DNA of 64,000 bases from Marinobacterium rhizophilum (GTDB taxonomy: Bacteria > Pseudomonadota > Gammaproteobacteria > Pseudomonadales > Balneatricaceae), in assembly GCF_024397915.1 (NCBI RefSeq), contig NZ_CP073347.1, forward strand, positions 2,232,001 to 2,296,000, in the 5' to 3' direction. Below are positions 17,057-24,659 of this stretch, piece by piece. The position numbers and the translations under genes are program-made. The notes under the pieces are model-generated. The model did no database searches and was not told the origin of the DNA. It saw only the letters and a list, made by a program, of their open reading frames with translations. Within the stretch, counting starts at the first letter, position 1; every line of letters starts with the position of its first letter.

Positions 17057-17860
17057 TTACTGGTAATCCTGCGGCAGCTCGAGCTTGAGGCCAAGCTGCT
17101 GGACTTTCTTCGCGGCCTCGATCCGGTACAGCTCCCGTACCCGCGAGCCCCTGGGCTTGGTGAGGTAATACAGCAAGGTGGCCGCCACTTCCGGCGCCAG
17201 TGCCTGCTCTTCCCCCCAGCGCTGAATAAAGGCCACCAGCGTGTTGCTGCGCCCATCCGGCAATGCCACTGCCACAGGTACGCTCAGGTCTTCCCCCTCG
17301 CGCACACGGCGGGACATCACCTCGTAGTTGTAGCGAAAATCCGGCAACACCTTGCGCTGTTCTTCGCTGCGCAACCGGAACCAGCCGGTGGCACGCCCGG
17401 CCTGGTACACCGCCGGGTGGGACCAGTCGTGACGCGTCGGGCGGTCCGCATGCAAACAGGCTTCCTCATAGGCTCGCAGGACGCCGGGCAGGCCGAAGTT
17501 GCCCTCCTGCTCATGCAGGATCTTGAGAAACTCGGAGATGGTCGGCATCCAGGCCAGGGTCTCCTTGCACTGATCGATGGCCGGCACCAGCTCGCGCTCG
17601 CCATAGCCGCGCAGGCTCAGCGCCCACTCACGCTTGGCAATGCGAATTTCATCCTGGGTTTCGAAGCAGCTTTTGAACTTGTGGCCGTAGATGGCCATAA
17701 AGCGCGCAAACAGCATGTTCACCAGCGCCTTGGTTTCCAGCGGCAAAGGGCCGGCATCAGCCTGCGGGGCTGCGCGGTTACCAGTCGGTGTCGCGGATGT
17801 CCATGATTGCTGCGGTAACCTGCTTGCGTTTTTCCCGAGTATCTCGGCGGGTGTTTTCAT
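17057..17860 (-). CDS. Phage-lambda-P-like replicative helicase loader
   Basis: A 267-residue protein whose central part (about 45-150, LVNMLFARFMAIYGHKFKSCF, then IAKREWALSLRGYGERELVPAIDQC and MPTISEFLKIL) resembles the phage replication P protein family, which recruits DnaB helicase. The remainder is helical. No P-loop is visible, so it is of the P type, not the AAA+ DnaC type. It is downstream of and overlaps a DnaT-like gene by 83 bases, which supports a primosome role. The ATG at 17860 has CAGG about 8 bases upstream; a later start is possible and would remove the overlap. No other phage gene is near. Confidence 0.72.
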   Translation of the reverse strand: MKTPAEILGKNASRLPQQSWTSATPTGNRAAPQADAGPLPLETKALVNMLFARFMAIYGHKFKSCFETQDEIRIAKREWALSLRGYGERELVPAIDQCKETLAWMPTISEFLKILHEQEGNFGLPGVLRAYEEACLHADRPTRHDWSHPAVYQAGRATGWFRLRSEEQRKVLPDFRYNYEVMSRRVREGEDLSVPVAVALPDGRSNTLVAFIQRWGEEQALAPEVAATLLYYLTKPRGSRVRELYRIEAAKKVQQLGLKLELPQDYQ

Positions 17861-18827
17861 TGTTAAAACCTGTCTGTCGCTCTTTGTCGGCGCTGCTGTC
17901 CCGGCCTTCGCGGGTTTGCTTGCGTACCCATTCCCGCTTTACCCAGGCGAGAAATTTCTGATCCCAGTTGGTTTCCTTGCGATCCTTGTCGAGCCAGTAG
18001 AGCACAAACTCGTCGAGCAGGCCTTCGGCATACTCCTCGCTGATACTGTGCCGTGGCAGCAGCGCAAAGAAGGTTTCGGACGGGCGCCAGCCGAGCTGCA
18101 TGGGCTTGAGCTGCTGGTTACGCTCTTCGTGCTGCTCGAACAGCATCTGCAACTCGTCCTTGTGACGCCGCCAGCCGCTGGCACCACCAAAGGTGGGCGC
18201 CGGCCCCCGGGCCTGAAGCGTTTGCGGTTGTGCCCGCAATGCCTGGCGCGTCAAGGGTCTGGGCGGCGTATCGCGTACATCCAGCCGACTGAGCGGCTCT
18301 GCCGGCACGGGCTGAGCCTGGCGTATCGGCTCAGGCCACGGGGCCGCGGCGGGTGCAAATTCAGGACCATAGCCGTCGTTCCAGCCAGCCCCGGACAGAT
18401 CGCTCGCACCACCGGCGGCGGAAATCGCCGGCGACAGGGGAAGCTCGTCCCCCGCGGCATCAGCGGCCGCCACCTCGACGACGGCCTCAGCCACCACGGC
18501 ATCCTGCCCGGCAGGTGCGGCAACCGCCGGCTCGACAGACTCGGTCCGGGACAACAGGCTGAGCCGCACCAGCGCGCTGTCGACCGACCCTCGAATACAG
18601 CCCTGGCGCACCAGACTCTCGGTGACACTGCGCAGGTAGGCCTCGTCCCAGAAGTCGGCGACTTTTAGCCACTGGGCGCGACTGAGCACCAGTTCGGCGC
18701 TTTCGCCGCGCCCGCTGCTGCGGGCTCGATCGTGATAGATGGCCAGCAACAGGGCTTCATCGCTACCGATGCGACGGGCCAAAGAGGGGTAAAACAGAAT
18801 CGGTTGTTCGGGGAAGCAATAACCCAT
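17778..18827 (-). CDS. DnaT-like primosomal protein
   Basis: A 349-residue protein with three parts. Residues 1-95 look like a winged-helix replication module (LFYPSLARRIGSDEALLLAIY). Residues 96-215 are a low-complexity Ala/Pro-rich linker. Residues about 242-301 match the DnaT ssDNA-binding domain (MQLGWRPS, LLPRHSISEEY, FVLYWLDKDR, WDQKFLAWVKREWV). In E. coli DnaT bridges PriA/PriB and DnaC in replication restart. Here it is paired with a lambda-P-like loader, a plausible substitute for DnaC. TGGAG precedes the ATG. It follows a CBS gene on the same strand, 85 bases away. Confidence 0.75.
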   Translation of the reverse strand: MGYCFPEQPILFYPSLARRIGSDEALLLAIYHDRARSSGRGESAELVLSRAQWLKVADFWDEAYLRSVTESLVRQGCIRGSVDSALVRLSLLSRTESVEPAVAAPAGQDAVVAEAVVEVAAADAAGDELPLSPAISAAGGASDLSGAGWNDGYGPEFAPAAAPWPEPIRQAQPVPAEPLSRLDVRDTPPRPLTRQALRAQPQTLQARGPAPTFGGASGWRRHKDELQMLFEQHEERNQQLKPMQLGWRPSETFFALLPRHSISEEYAEGLLDEFVLYWLDKDRKETNWDQKFLAWVKREWVRKQTREGRDSSADKERQTGFNNENTRRDTREKRKQVTAAIMDIRDTDW

Positions 18828-18912
18828 GGGACTCCAGTGTAATCAAGATGGGCAGGCATGAAGCCTGCCCGAACAGCCGCCGTCCCGAAACGAACATAGC
18901 GCAGATCCAAGT

Positions 18913-19320
18913 TCAGCCATTCTGGGCAAAGACTTCCACCGCACGCAGCACATCGCGCCGGCTGATCTGTCCAACCAGTTTGCCACGCTGCACGACGGGC
19001 AAACGGCGCATGCCATTACGGATAAAGGCCTCGGCGACCTTGATGATATCGGCATCATACTCGATGGTACAGAGATCCTGCGACATGTATTGCGCAACCT
19101 TACCGCCAAACTCCTCTTCATGGTAGGTCAGCGTAAGGATCGCGCGCAGGCAATCAACCTCCGACAGCATGCCCACCAGCACACCCTCCTCATTCACCAC
19201 CGGAGCGCCGCTGATTTTCCTTTGCAACAACTGCTGGATTGCCTGAAACAGATCGGTATCCGGTGAAAAGGTCACCAGGTCCCGGGCCATGTAATCCGAA
19301 GCCTTGACGGATCTGAGCAT
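18913..19320 (-). CDS. Two-CBS-domain protein
   Basis: A 135-residue protein made of a tandem pair of CBS motifs (a Bateman module): LFQAIQQLLQRKISGAPVVNEEGVLVGMLSEVDC and IIKVAEAFIRNGMRRLPVV... Such modules bind adenosine nucleotides and usually regulate partners. The ATG at 19320 is chosen over one at 19365 because AGGAGAG lies upstream and MLRSVKASDYM is a normal CBS N-terminus. It is divergent from the phosphorylase gene, which makes AMP-type substrates a possible ligand link, but this is speculative. Confidence 0.88.
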   Translation of the reverse strand: MLRSVKASDYMARDLVTFSPDTDLFQAIQQLLQRKISGAPVVNEEGVLVGMLSEVDCLRAILTLTYHEEEFGGKVAQYMSQDLCTIEYDADIIKVAEAFIRNGMRRLPVVQRGKLVGQISRRDVLRAVEVFAQNG

Positions 19321-19564
19321 AAAGGTCTCTCCTGTCCGAAACGCCATAATCGTACCCGGCTGCACGCCGAAAACGCCCGCCTGCCTGAATAGTAGCTCAG
19401 GCTGTCAGCCCTCGCCGACGGACACCTGCAAGAACACAAAGCCCGAAACAATGCAGCCCGCCAGAGGCGCGATGCAAAGGTACCTACCATACCTTCTGAC
19501 GGTGGAGCTGCTAAATTGGAGGCACGCCCTATAACCGCGACCCGACACAGCGGAGTGCCCGCGC

Positions 19565-21097
19565 ATGATCCTCGCACCTGAAAGAATGGCTCCGCTCGAG
19601 CCGCTGCGGATTGGCATCGACACCCGCCAGGAGCTCATTATCTATCTGCACGCGGACTGCCCGGTATGTCGCTCCGAAGGCTTTTCCGCACTCTCGCGGG
19701 TACTGGTGTCGAGCAACGGCCAGCACATTATCGCAACCCTGAATATCGTCACAGGCGACCTGGTATCCAGCGGCCAGATCGGCTTGTCGGAGCCGGCCTG
19801 GAAGCGGCTCGCGCTGAAGCCGGACGCCCATATCAGGGTTTCCCACCCGGCGCCGGTACAATCGCTGTCCTACGTGCGCGCCAAGGTATTCGGTCACGCG
19901 CTGGATCAACAGCAGCTACAAAGCATCATTGAGGATATCGTCGACGGGCGTTATGCCGATGTACATGTTGCGGCGTTCATCACGGCCTGTGGTGCCGACA
20001 ATCTCAGTCTGCAGGAAATCACGGCGCTGACCCGCGCCATGATCCAGGCCGGCGACACCCTTGACTGGGAGCTGCCCATGGTGATCGACAAGCACTGTGT
20101 CGGTGGCCTGCCCGGCAACCGTACCAGCCCGATCGTGGTTTCCATTCTCACGGCCTGCGGCCTGACGGTACCTAAAACCTCGTCACGAGCAATCACCTCC
20201 CCGGCCGGTACGGCCGATACCATGGAAGTGCTGACCAATGTCTGCCTCAACAGAGGGCAGATGAAAGATATCGTTACCCGGGTCGGCGGCTGCCTGGCCT
20301 GGGGGGGCTCTGTGCGTCTGAGTCCCGCCGATGACCTGCTGATACAGGTAGAGCGGGCTCTGGATATCGATAGCGAGGGTCAACTGGTCGCCTCGGTGCT
20401 GTCCAAGAAGATCGCGGCCGGCGCCACCCATGTGCTGATCGATATTCCGGTGGGGCCCAGCGCCAAGGTACGCAGCCGTGCCTCCGCCGACAAGCTGGCC
20501 GACACCTTTCGCCAGGTGGCGGCTGAACTGGGGCTCAGTATCCGCCTGCTCTGCACCGACGGCAGCCAGCCGATTGGCTGCGGCATCGGCCCTGCGCTAG
20601 AAGCCCTGGACGTGCTGGCGGTACTGCAGAGCAAGCCCGAGGCACCCCTTGATCTCAGGAATCGCGCCTGCCTGGTCGCAGGCGCCATGCTGGAGATGGC
20701 CGATGTCACGGCACCGGGGCTGGGCGAGGCCATGGCGCGCGAAAAACTGGAATCCGGGGAGGCCTGGGACAAGTTTCAGGCCATCTGCATGGCGCAGGGC
20801 GGCCTCAAGCGCCCTCCTGTTGCGCCCTACCGGTATAACCTGACCGCCCGCGACGCCGGTATCGTCAGCGCCATCGACAATCGCCTGCTGTCGAAAATTG
20901 CCAAACTGGCCGGTGCGCCCGTCGACCCTGCCGCAGGCGTGCATATTCCGGTCAAGCTCGGCGACCGGATCGAACCCAACGAGATCCTGCTGAGCATTCA
21001 CGCCGAAAGTTCGGGCGAACTGAATTACGCTGTCGGCTATCTCGAGCAACACATCAATGTTGTCCAGTTACAACCATTATCGGAGCCAGGCCCATGA
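19565..21097 (+). CDS. Type 2 thymidine phosphorylase / AMP phosphorylase family protein
   Basis: A 510-residue nucleoside or nucleotide phosphorylase of the DeoA superfamily, of the long form with an extra N-terminal domain that also occurs in archaeal AMP phosphorylases. The glycosyltransferase-family-3 core includes VIDKHCVGGLPGNRTSPIVV and the signature SSRAITSPAGTADTMEVL. Substrate is not settled: the archaeal relatives cleave NMP plus phosphate to ribose 1,5-bisphosphate plus base. The ATG has GGAG about 9 bases upstream. The stop overlaps an ATG (ATGA) that starts a dead copy of the next gene's head. The next gene is PRPP-synthetase-like, consistent with ribose-phosphate salvage. Confidence 0.85.
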   Translation: MILAPERMAPLEPLRIGIDTRQELIIYLHADCPVCRSEGFSALSRVLVSSNGQHIIATLNIVTGDLVSSGQIGLSEPAWKRLALKPDAHIRVSHPAPVQSLSYVRAKVFGHALDQQQLQSIIEDIVDGRYADVHVAAFITACGADNLSLQEITALTRAMIQAGDTLDWELPMVIDKHCVGGLPGNRTSPIVVSILTACGLTVPKTSSRAITSPAGTADTMEVLTNVCLNRGQMKDIVTRVGGCLAWGGSVRLSPADDLLIQVERALDIDSEGQLVASVLSKKIAAGATHVLIDIPVGPSAKVRSRASADKLADTFRQVAAELGLSIRLLCTDGSQPIGCGIGPALEALDVLAVLQSKPEAPLDLRNRACLVAGAMLEMADVTAPGLGEAMAREKLESGEAWDKFQAICMAQGGLKRPPVAPYRYNLTARDAGIVSAIDNRLLSKIAKLAGAPVDPAAGVHIPVKLGDRIEPNEILLSIHAESSGELNYAVGYLEQHINVVQLQPLSEPGP

Positions 21098-21256
21098 AAC
21101 CTCTGCTGTTCGGCCCGGGTTATGGCCGCACGGCTGGCGCAACACTCACAGCTTGATGTCACCGGGCTGCAACCCCTGTCGGAGCCAAACCCATGAAACC
21201 TCTGCTGTTCAACCTGACTTCGGATCCGGCCGTTTGCTCGCGGCTGGCGCAACTTC
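21050..21256 (+). repeat. Imperfect ~99-bp tandem duplication across a gene junction
   Basis: The 32 bases at 21080-21111 (TCGGAGCC... through the ATG and the next codons) recur at 21179-21210 with two mismatches, an offset of exactly 99 bases. A second shared block, CGGCTGGCGCAAC, occurs at 21131 and 21241, showing an 11-base length difference inside the copies. The first copy holds a dead start of the PRPP-synthetase-like gene (MKPLLF..., stop at 21154-21156). Just before the second copy a frame encodes LQPLSEPNP-stop, a second version of the phosphorylase tail LQPLSEPGP-stop. The junction therefore duplicated and one copy decayed. Confidence 0.9.
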
Positions 21257-22077
21257 TGCCGGCACAGAGCGGCGAACTGGAGCTACACCGCTTTCCGGAC
21301 GGCGAGTCCTATCTACGGTTTCACACCGAGTGCCAGGATCGGGACTGCCTGCTGTTCTGCAACCTCTATCATCCGGACGAGAAGCTGGCACCACTGCTGT
21401 TTGCCGCCGCAACCCTGCGTGAACTGGGCGCCCGTCGCGTGCTGCTGATCAGTCCCTATCTGGGTTACATGCGCCAGGATACCCGCTTCAAGCCAGGGGA
21501 ATGTGTCAGCTCTCGCGTGTTTGCGCGCCTGCTGTCAGACCATTTAGATGGCCTGATTACGGTCGATCCGCATCTGCACCGCTACGCCTCGCTCAACGAA
21601 ATCTACAGCCTCAAAAGCGTCCTGGTACCCGCCGCGCCACTGATCGCACACTGGATAAACCAGCAGATCCGCCAGCCACTCCTCATCGGGCCGGACGCGG
21701 AGAGCGAGCAGTGGGTCAGCGAAGTTGCGCACCTGGCAGGGGCGCCCTGGCAGATTCTGCACAAGGAGCGGCACGGTGACTATGCAGTTGACGTATCTCT
21801 GCCCGATGTCGAACGCTGGCGCACACACAGCCCGGTACTGGTCGACGACATCATTTCCAGCGGCCGCACCATGCTTGAGACGCTGCACCACCTGCAGGAC
21901 GCCGGCCTGCCCCGCGCCACCTGCATTGCCGTGCATGGAATTTTTGCCGGCGATGCCTATCACCAACTGCAAACCTGCGCCGACGTCGTCTCCACCGACT
22001 GCATCCCCCATCCGAGTAATGCCATCCATATCGCCGAAGCGCTGGCAGAGGCTAGCCGACACTGGCTGCAAAACTGA
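21193..22077 (+). CDS. Ribose-phosphate pyrophosphokinase-like protein
   Basis: A 294-residue homologue of PRPP synthetase. It shows the paired N-terminal and C-terminal phosphoribosyltransferase-like folds, the LHRFPDGESYLRF segment, YMRQDTRFKPGE, VDPHLHR and the PRPP-binding VLVDDIISSGRTM. It is shorter than housekeeping Prs (about 310-315 residues) and diverged, so it may use a different phosphate acceptor. Its start has GGAG 8 bases upstream, within the duplicated segment. Coupled downstream to alkB-like (TGATG). Position after a type 2 phosphorylase suggests action on ribose phosphates released from nucleotides; that link is inference. Confidence 0.85.
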   Translation: MKPLLFNLTSDPAVCSRLAQLLPAQSGELELHRFPDGESYLRFHTECQDRDCLLFCNLYHPDEKLAPLLFAAATLRELGARRVLLISPYLGYMRQDTRFKPGECVSSRVFARLLSDHLDGLITVDPHLHRYASLNEIYSLKSVLVPAAPLIAHWINQQIRQPLLIGPDAESEQWVSEVAHLAGAPWQILHKERHGDYAVDVSLPDVERWRTHSPVLVDDIISSGRTMLETLHHLQDAGLPRATCIAVHGIFAGDAYHQLQTCADVVSTDCIPHPSNAIHIAEALAEASRHWLQN

Positions 22078-22667
22078 TGCGGAGCGAGTATATCAGCCAC
22101 AAAGACGCTCAGCTGGTGCTGCATCGCCAGTTCATCACCGCCGCAGAAGCGGCCCACCTGCTCGGGCGCTTGAGCCGGGAGATCGACTGGCGCGAGGACC
22201 GCATCCGGCTGTTCGGCCGCGAGCATGCAATTCCGCGCCTGCAGCAGTTCCAGGGCGAGACAGGGCTGCAATACCGCTATTCGGGCCTGCAACTGCAAGC
22301 CCGGCCCTGGCACCCGCTGATCGCGGCACTGTTAGCGCGCATTGCCACACTGGAGCCCACACCGTTCAACTGCGTACTGCTCAACCTGTATCGCGATGGC
22401 AGCGACAGCATGGGCTGGCACAGCGACGATGAGCCGGAGCTGGGCCCCGACCCGGTAATCGCATCCCTGAGCCTCGGCCAGCCCCGGCGCTTCGTGCTGC
22501 GCCACCGCCAGGACCCGGGGCAACCGAAGCTGGAACTCACCCTGGAGAATGGCTCCCTGCTGCTGATGCGCGGCAGCACCCAGCATTTCTGGCAGCATGC
22601 CCTGCCCCGCACCCGGCGCCCCTGTGCCCCCCGGCTCAACCTGACATTTCGCCGCATTTGCCGCTAA
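22077..22667 (+). CDS. AlkB-like 2-oxoglutarate/Fe(II) dioxygenase
   Basis: A 196-residue dioxygenase of the AlkB family, nearer in layout to ALKBH2/3-type proteins than to E. coli AlkB. It shows the Fe(II) ligands in MGWHSDDEPELG (HxD) and a distal His in STQHFWQHALP, the 2-oxoglutarate arginine in PRLNLTFRRI, and the NLYRDGSDSMGWH lead-in. Expected activity is oxidative demethylation of 1-methyladenine or 3-methylcytosine in nucleic acid. The ATG overlaps the previous stop by one base (TGATG), so it is translationally coupled to the PRPP-synthetase-like gene, an unusual neighbour for a repair enzyme. Confidence 0.9.
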   Translation: MRSEYISHKDAQLVLHRQFITAAEAAHLLGRLSREIDWREDRIRLFGREHAIPRLQQFQGETGLQYRYSGLQLQARPWHPLIAALLARIATLEPTPFNCVLLNLYRDGSDSMGWHSDDEPELGPDPVIASLSLGQPRRFVLRHRQDPGQPKLELTLENGSLLLMRGSTQHFWQHALPRTRRPCAPRLNLTFRRICR

Positions 22668-22688
22668 GGCCATGCCCGGGTATTGGCC

Positions 22689-22717
22689 GTGACGATACCG
22701 GATACAGGCGCTAGAAT
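22689..22717 (+). promoter_or_regulatory. Probable sigma-70 promoter of nitroreductase gene
   Basis: GTGACG and TAGAAT are separated by 17 bases and lie 27 bases before the ATG at 22744, with AGGAGA between. Hexamer matches are moderate. Confidence 0.5.
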
Positions 22718-22743
22718 ACGCGCTGCACAGGAGATCCGCTTTC

Positions 22744-23481
22744 ATGAATCAGGTTATCGAGTTACTCAAGTCCCACCGCTCCATCCGTAAATTCACCACG
22801 CAGCCGATCGAGCAGGACACCATCGATGAACTGGTGCGTGCCGGCCAGGCCGCCGCCACCTCCAGTTTCCTGCAGGCCTGTACCGTGATCCAGGTACAGG
22901 ACGCCGCCAAGCGCGGGCGCCTGGCCGCCTGCGCCGGCAATCAGGCCTATATTGCCGAGGCCCCAACCTTCCTCGTATTCTGCGCCGACATGAAGCGCCA
23001 CCAGCTGGCCTGCGACATGCACCAGGCACAGATGCAGTCCGGCTTTACCGAGCAGTTCATCACCGCCACCGCCGACGCCGCCCTGTTTGCACAGAACGTG
23101 GCCGTCGCCGCCGAATCACTGGGGCTGGGTATCGTCTATATCGGCGGGCTGCGCAACCAGATTGCCGAGGTCGCCGAATTGCTGGAGCTGCCGGAGCTGG
23201 TGTACCCGGTGTTTGGCATGTGCCTGGGCTACCCGGATCAGGACCCGGAAACCAAGCCGCGCCTGCCCCTGTCGGTGGTGCTGAAACAGGACCGCTACGA
23301 CGACAGCGGCGATACGGCGGTGATCGCCCGGTATGATGAGGAGGTGCGCGAGTACTACCGCAGCCGTACCGGCGCCAGCAAGGTGATGAGCTGGAGCGAA
23401 CAGATCTCCGGCATGCTGATCAAGGAAGCCCGCCCCCACATGCTGGCATTCCTGCAACGTTGCGGCTTTTTGAAGAAGTAA
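22744..23481 (+). CDS. NfsA/FRP-type NADPH-dependent flavin nitroreductase
   Basis: FMN enzyme that reduces nitroaromatics, quinones or chromate by two-electron transfer. At 245 residues it has the NfsA-like N-terminus (LLKSHRSIRKFTTQPI), the FMN-contacting SFLQACTVIQV and LGIVYIGGLRNQ, and the C-terminal conserved SGMLIKEARPHM. It has its own promoter-like sequence, so it need not be co-transcribed with the preceding set. It is convergent with the flavodoxin-like gene. Confidence 0.9.
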   Translation: MNQVIELLKSHRSIRKFTTQPIEQDTIDELVRAGQAAATSSFLQACTVIQVQDAAKRGRLAACAGNQAYIAEAPTFLVFCADMKRHQLACDMHQAQMQSGFTEQFITATADAALFAQNVAVAAESLGLGIVYIGGLRNQIAEVAELLELPELVYPVFGMCLGYPDQDPETKPRLPLSVVLKQDRYDDSGDTAVIARYDEEVREYYRSRTGASKVMSWSEQISGMLIKEARPHMLAFLQRCGFLKK

Positions 23482-23532
23482 GGCAATACACTGGCGGGGC
23501 GGGCACCTTGGCGCCGGCCCCGTAACGCAGCG

Positions 23533-23979
23533 TCAGAGTTTCGCTGCCAGCCCCTGGATCCAGGCATCCACTTCGGCTTCCGGGTCCATCGTCTCGCAGG
23601 CATCCAGAAACAGCGGCGACACCAGCTCGCGCAGCTGCAACTCCCGCAGCAGGTCCGCCACCTGGCGCCCACCCTCGGCAAAGTCGTCGTAGGAGCTGTC
23701 ACCGCGGGCAATCACCCCAAAGCCCACCTGTGGCATCAGCGGGAAGCGATCGCGCAGTTCCAGGTAGAGCGGCAACAGATTCTCCGGCACTTCGCCTTGG
23801 CCGATGGTCGCCGAGCACACCAGCAGCACCTCGGTATCCTCAGCCACGACATCGTCATACTGCGGCTGACGCAGCACACAGGCCTCGTGACCCAGCGCCT
23901 TGAGCTGCGCGGCACAGTCCTCGGCAATTTCCTGGGTTGCACCGAATGTTGTTCCCACCAGTATCTTGATATTCGCCAT
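23533..23979 (-). CDS. Short flavodoxin-domain protein (MioC-like)
   Basis: A 148-residue FMN-binding protein. The phosphate loop is VGTTFGATQEIAED near the N-terminus, followed by CSATIGQGEVPENL and GVIARGDSSYDDF, the two FMN isoalloxazine loops of MioC and the sulfite-reductase flavodoxin type. It would act as a one-electron carrier. The ATG at 23979 is chosen because it sits just before the first strand; a longer frame from 24111 would add an unrelated segment. It is convergent with the nitroreductase and divergent from the small gene at 24164. Confidence 0.85.
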   Translation of the reverse strand: MANIKILVGTTFGATQEIAEDCAAQLKALGHEACVLRQPQYDDVVAEDTEVLLVCSATIGQGEVPENLLPLYLELRDRFPLMPQVGFGVIARGDSSYDDFAEGGRQVADLLRELQLRELVSPLFLDACETMDPEAEVDAWIQGLAAKL

Positions 23980-24163
23980 CTGCCGCCCGTGCCCCGTTAA
24001 TATTTTGCAAGCGCAACATTTTAGAGAAAAGACCGGTCGAGTTAAACCGCCCGAGCCCGCCGGGTGCTCGCACCAACGCAAAGCCAAAACCCTCGCTAAA
24101 ACTCTCGCCAAACCTGCGAGCCTGAACTAGCTTTTAAACTGTAGTCATCAGAGGAGATGTACC

Positions 24164-24493
24164 ATGCCTGCCAACCATGTATCCCGCCTGCTTGAAGAGC
24201 TTGAACGCAAAGCACTGCACGAGAGCAGCCTGACCGACCTGAATGTCACCCTGGCCCGCGAGGATCTTGTCCGTATTGAAGCCCTGGCCAGCGCCTTCGG
24301 CCTGACCCGCGAAGAAGTCTGTACCTCGCTGCTGCATACCATCCTGATGGAAGTCGAAGAAAAAATGCCCTATCGGCCAGGCTCCAAGGTTATCCGCATC
24401 GAAGACGGCGACCCGATTTACGAGGATGTCGGCCCCATGCCACGCTACCTGGATGCCAAGCGCAAAATAGAAAAGGAACGCGACTGCGCCTGA
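24164..24493 (+). CDS. Small conserved protein of unknown function
   Basis: A 109-residue charged protein with a helical N-terminal half (SRLLEELERKAL, REDLVRIEALASAFGLTREEV, HTILMEVEEKMPY) and a conserved-looking end, GSKVI....GDPIYEDVGPMPRYL. It resembles a short Pseudomonas-type family sometimes labelled type 1 pili tip component, a name with no support here: there is no signal peptide and no pilus gene nearby. AGGAG lies 7 bases before the ATG. It ends before a bidirectional terminator. Confidence 0.75.
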   Translation: MPANHVSRLLEELERKALHESSLTDLNVTLAREDLVRIEALASAFGLTREEVCTSLLHTILMEVEEKMPYRPGSKVIRIEDGDPIYEDVGPMPRYLDAKRKIEKERDCA

Positions 24494-24569
24494 CGGGCAG
24501 GCATCTTTCTGGTGCCAGGCACAGGCGGCCTGGAATACAAGCAAGTGATACGGAATTAAAGGCAGGCAC

Positions 24570-24607
24570 AAAAAATCCGGAACCCCTGACGGGATTCCGG
24601 ATTTTTT
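24570..24607. terminator. Bidirectional terminator before fumarase
   Basis: AAAAAATCCGGAA and TTCCGGATTTTTT form a perfect 13-bp stem with a 12-base loop. T-runs are present on both strands, between a plus-strand small gene and the minus-strand fumarase gene. Confidence 0.92.
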
Positions 24608-24659
24608 ATGGGCGGATCAGGCTATTGGAGCCACCGACGCCGCACAGCAGTGTTCAGGA

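Noticed and set aside
17057..18827. Possible prophage around the DnaT-like and P-like genes
   Set aside because: No integrase, repressor, terminase, structural or lysis gene, no att-like repeats, and both flanks are housekeeping genes.
19565..21097. Ordinary E. coli-type thymidine phosphorylase deoA
   Set aside because: The N-terminal extension and 510-residue length match the type 2/AMP-phosphorylase branch; no deoBCD genes are adjacent.
24164..24493. Pilus tip component
   Set aside because: The name is used for similar short proteins, but there is no signal peptide and no pilus gene in the window.
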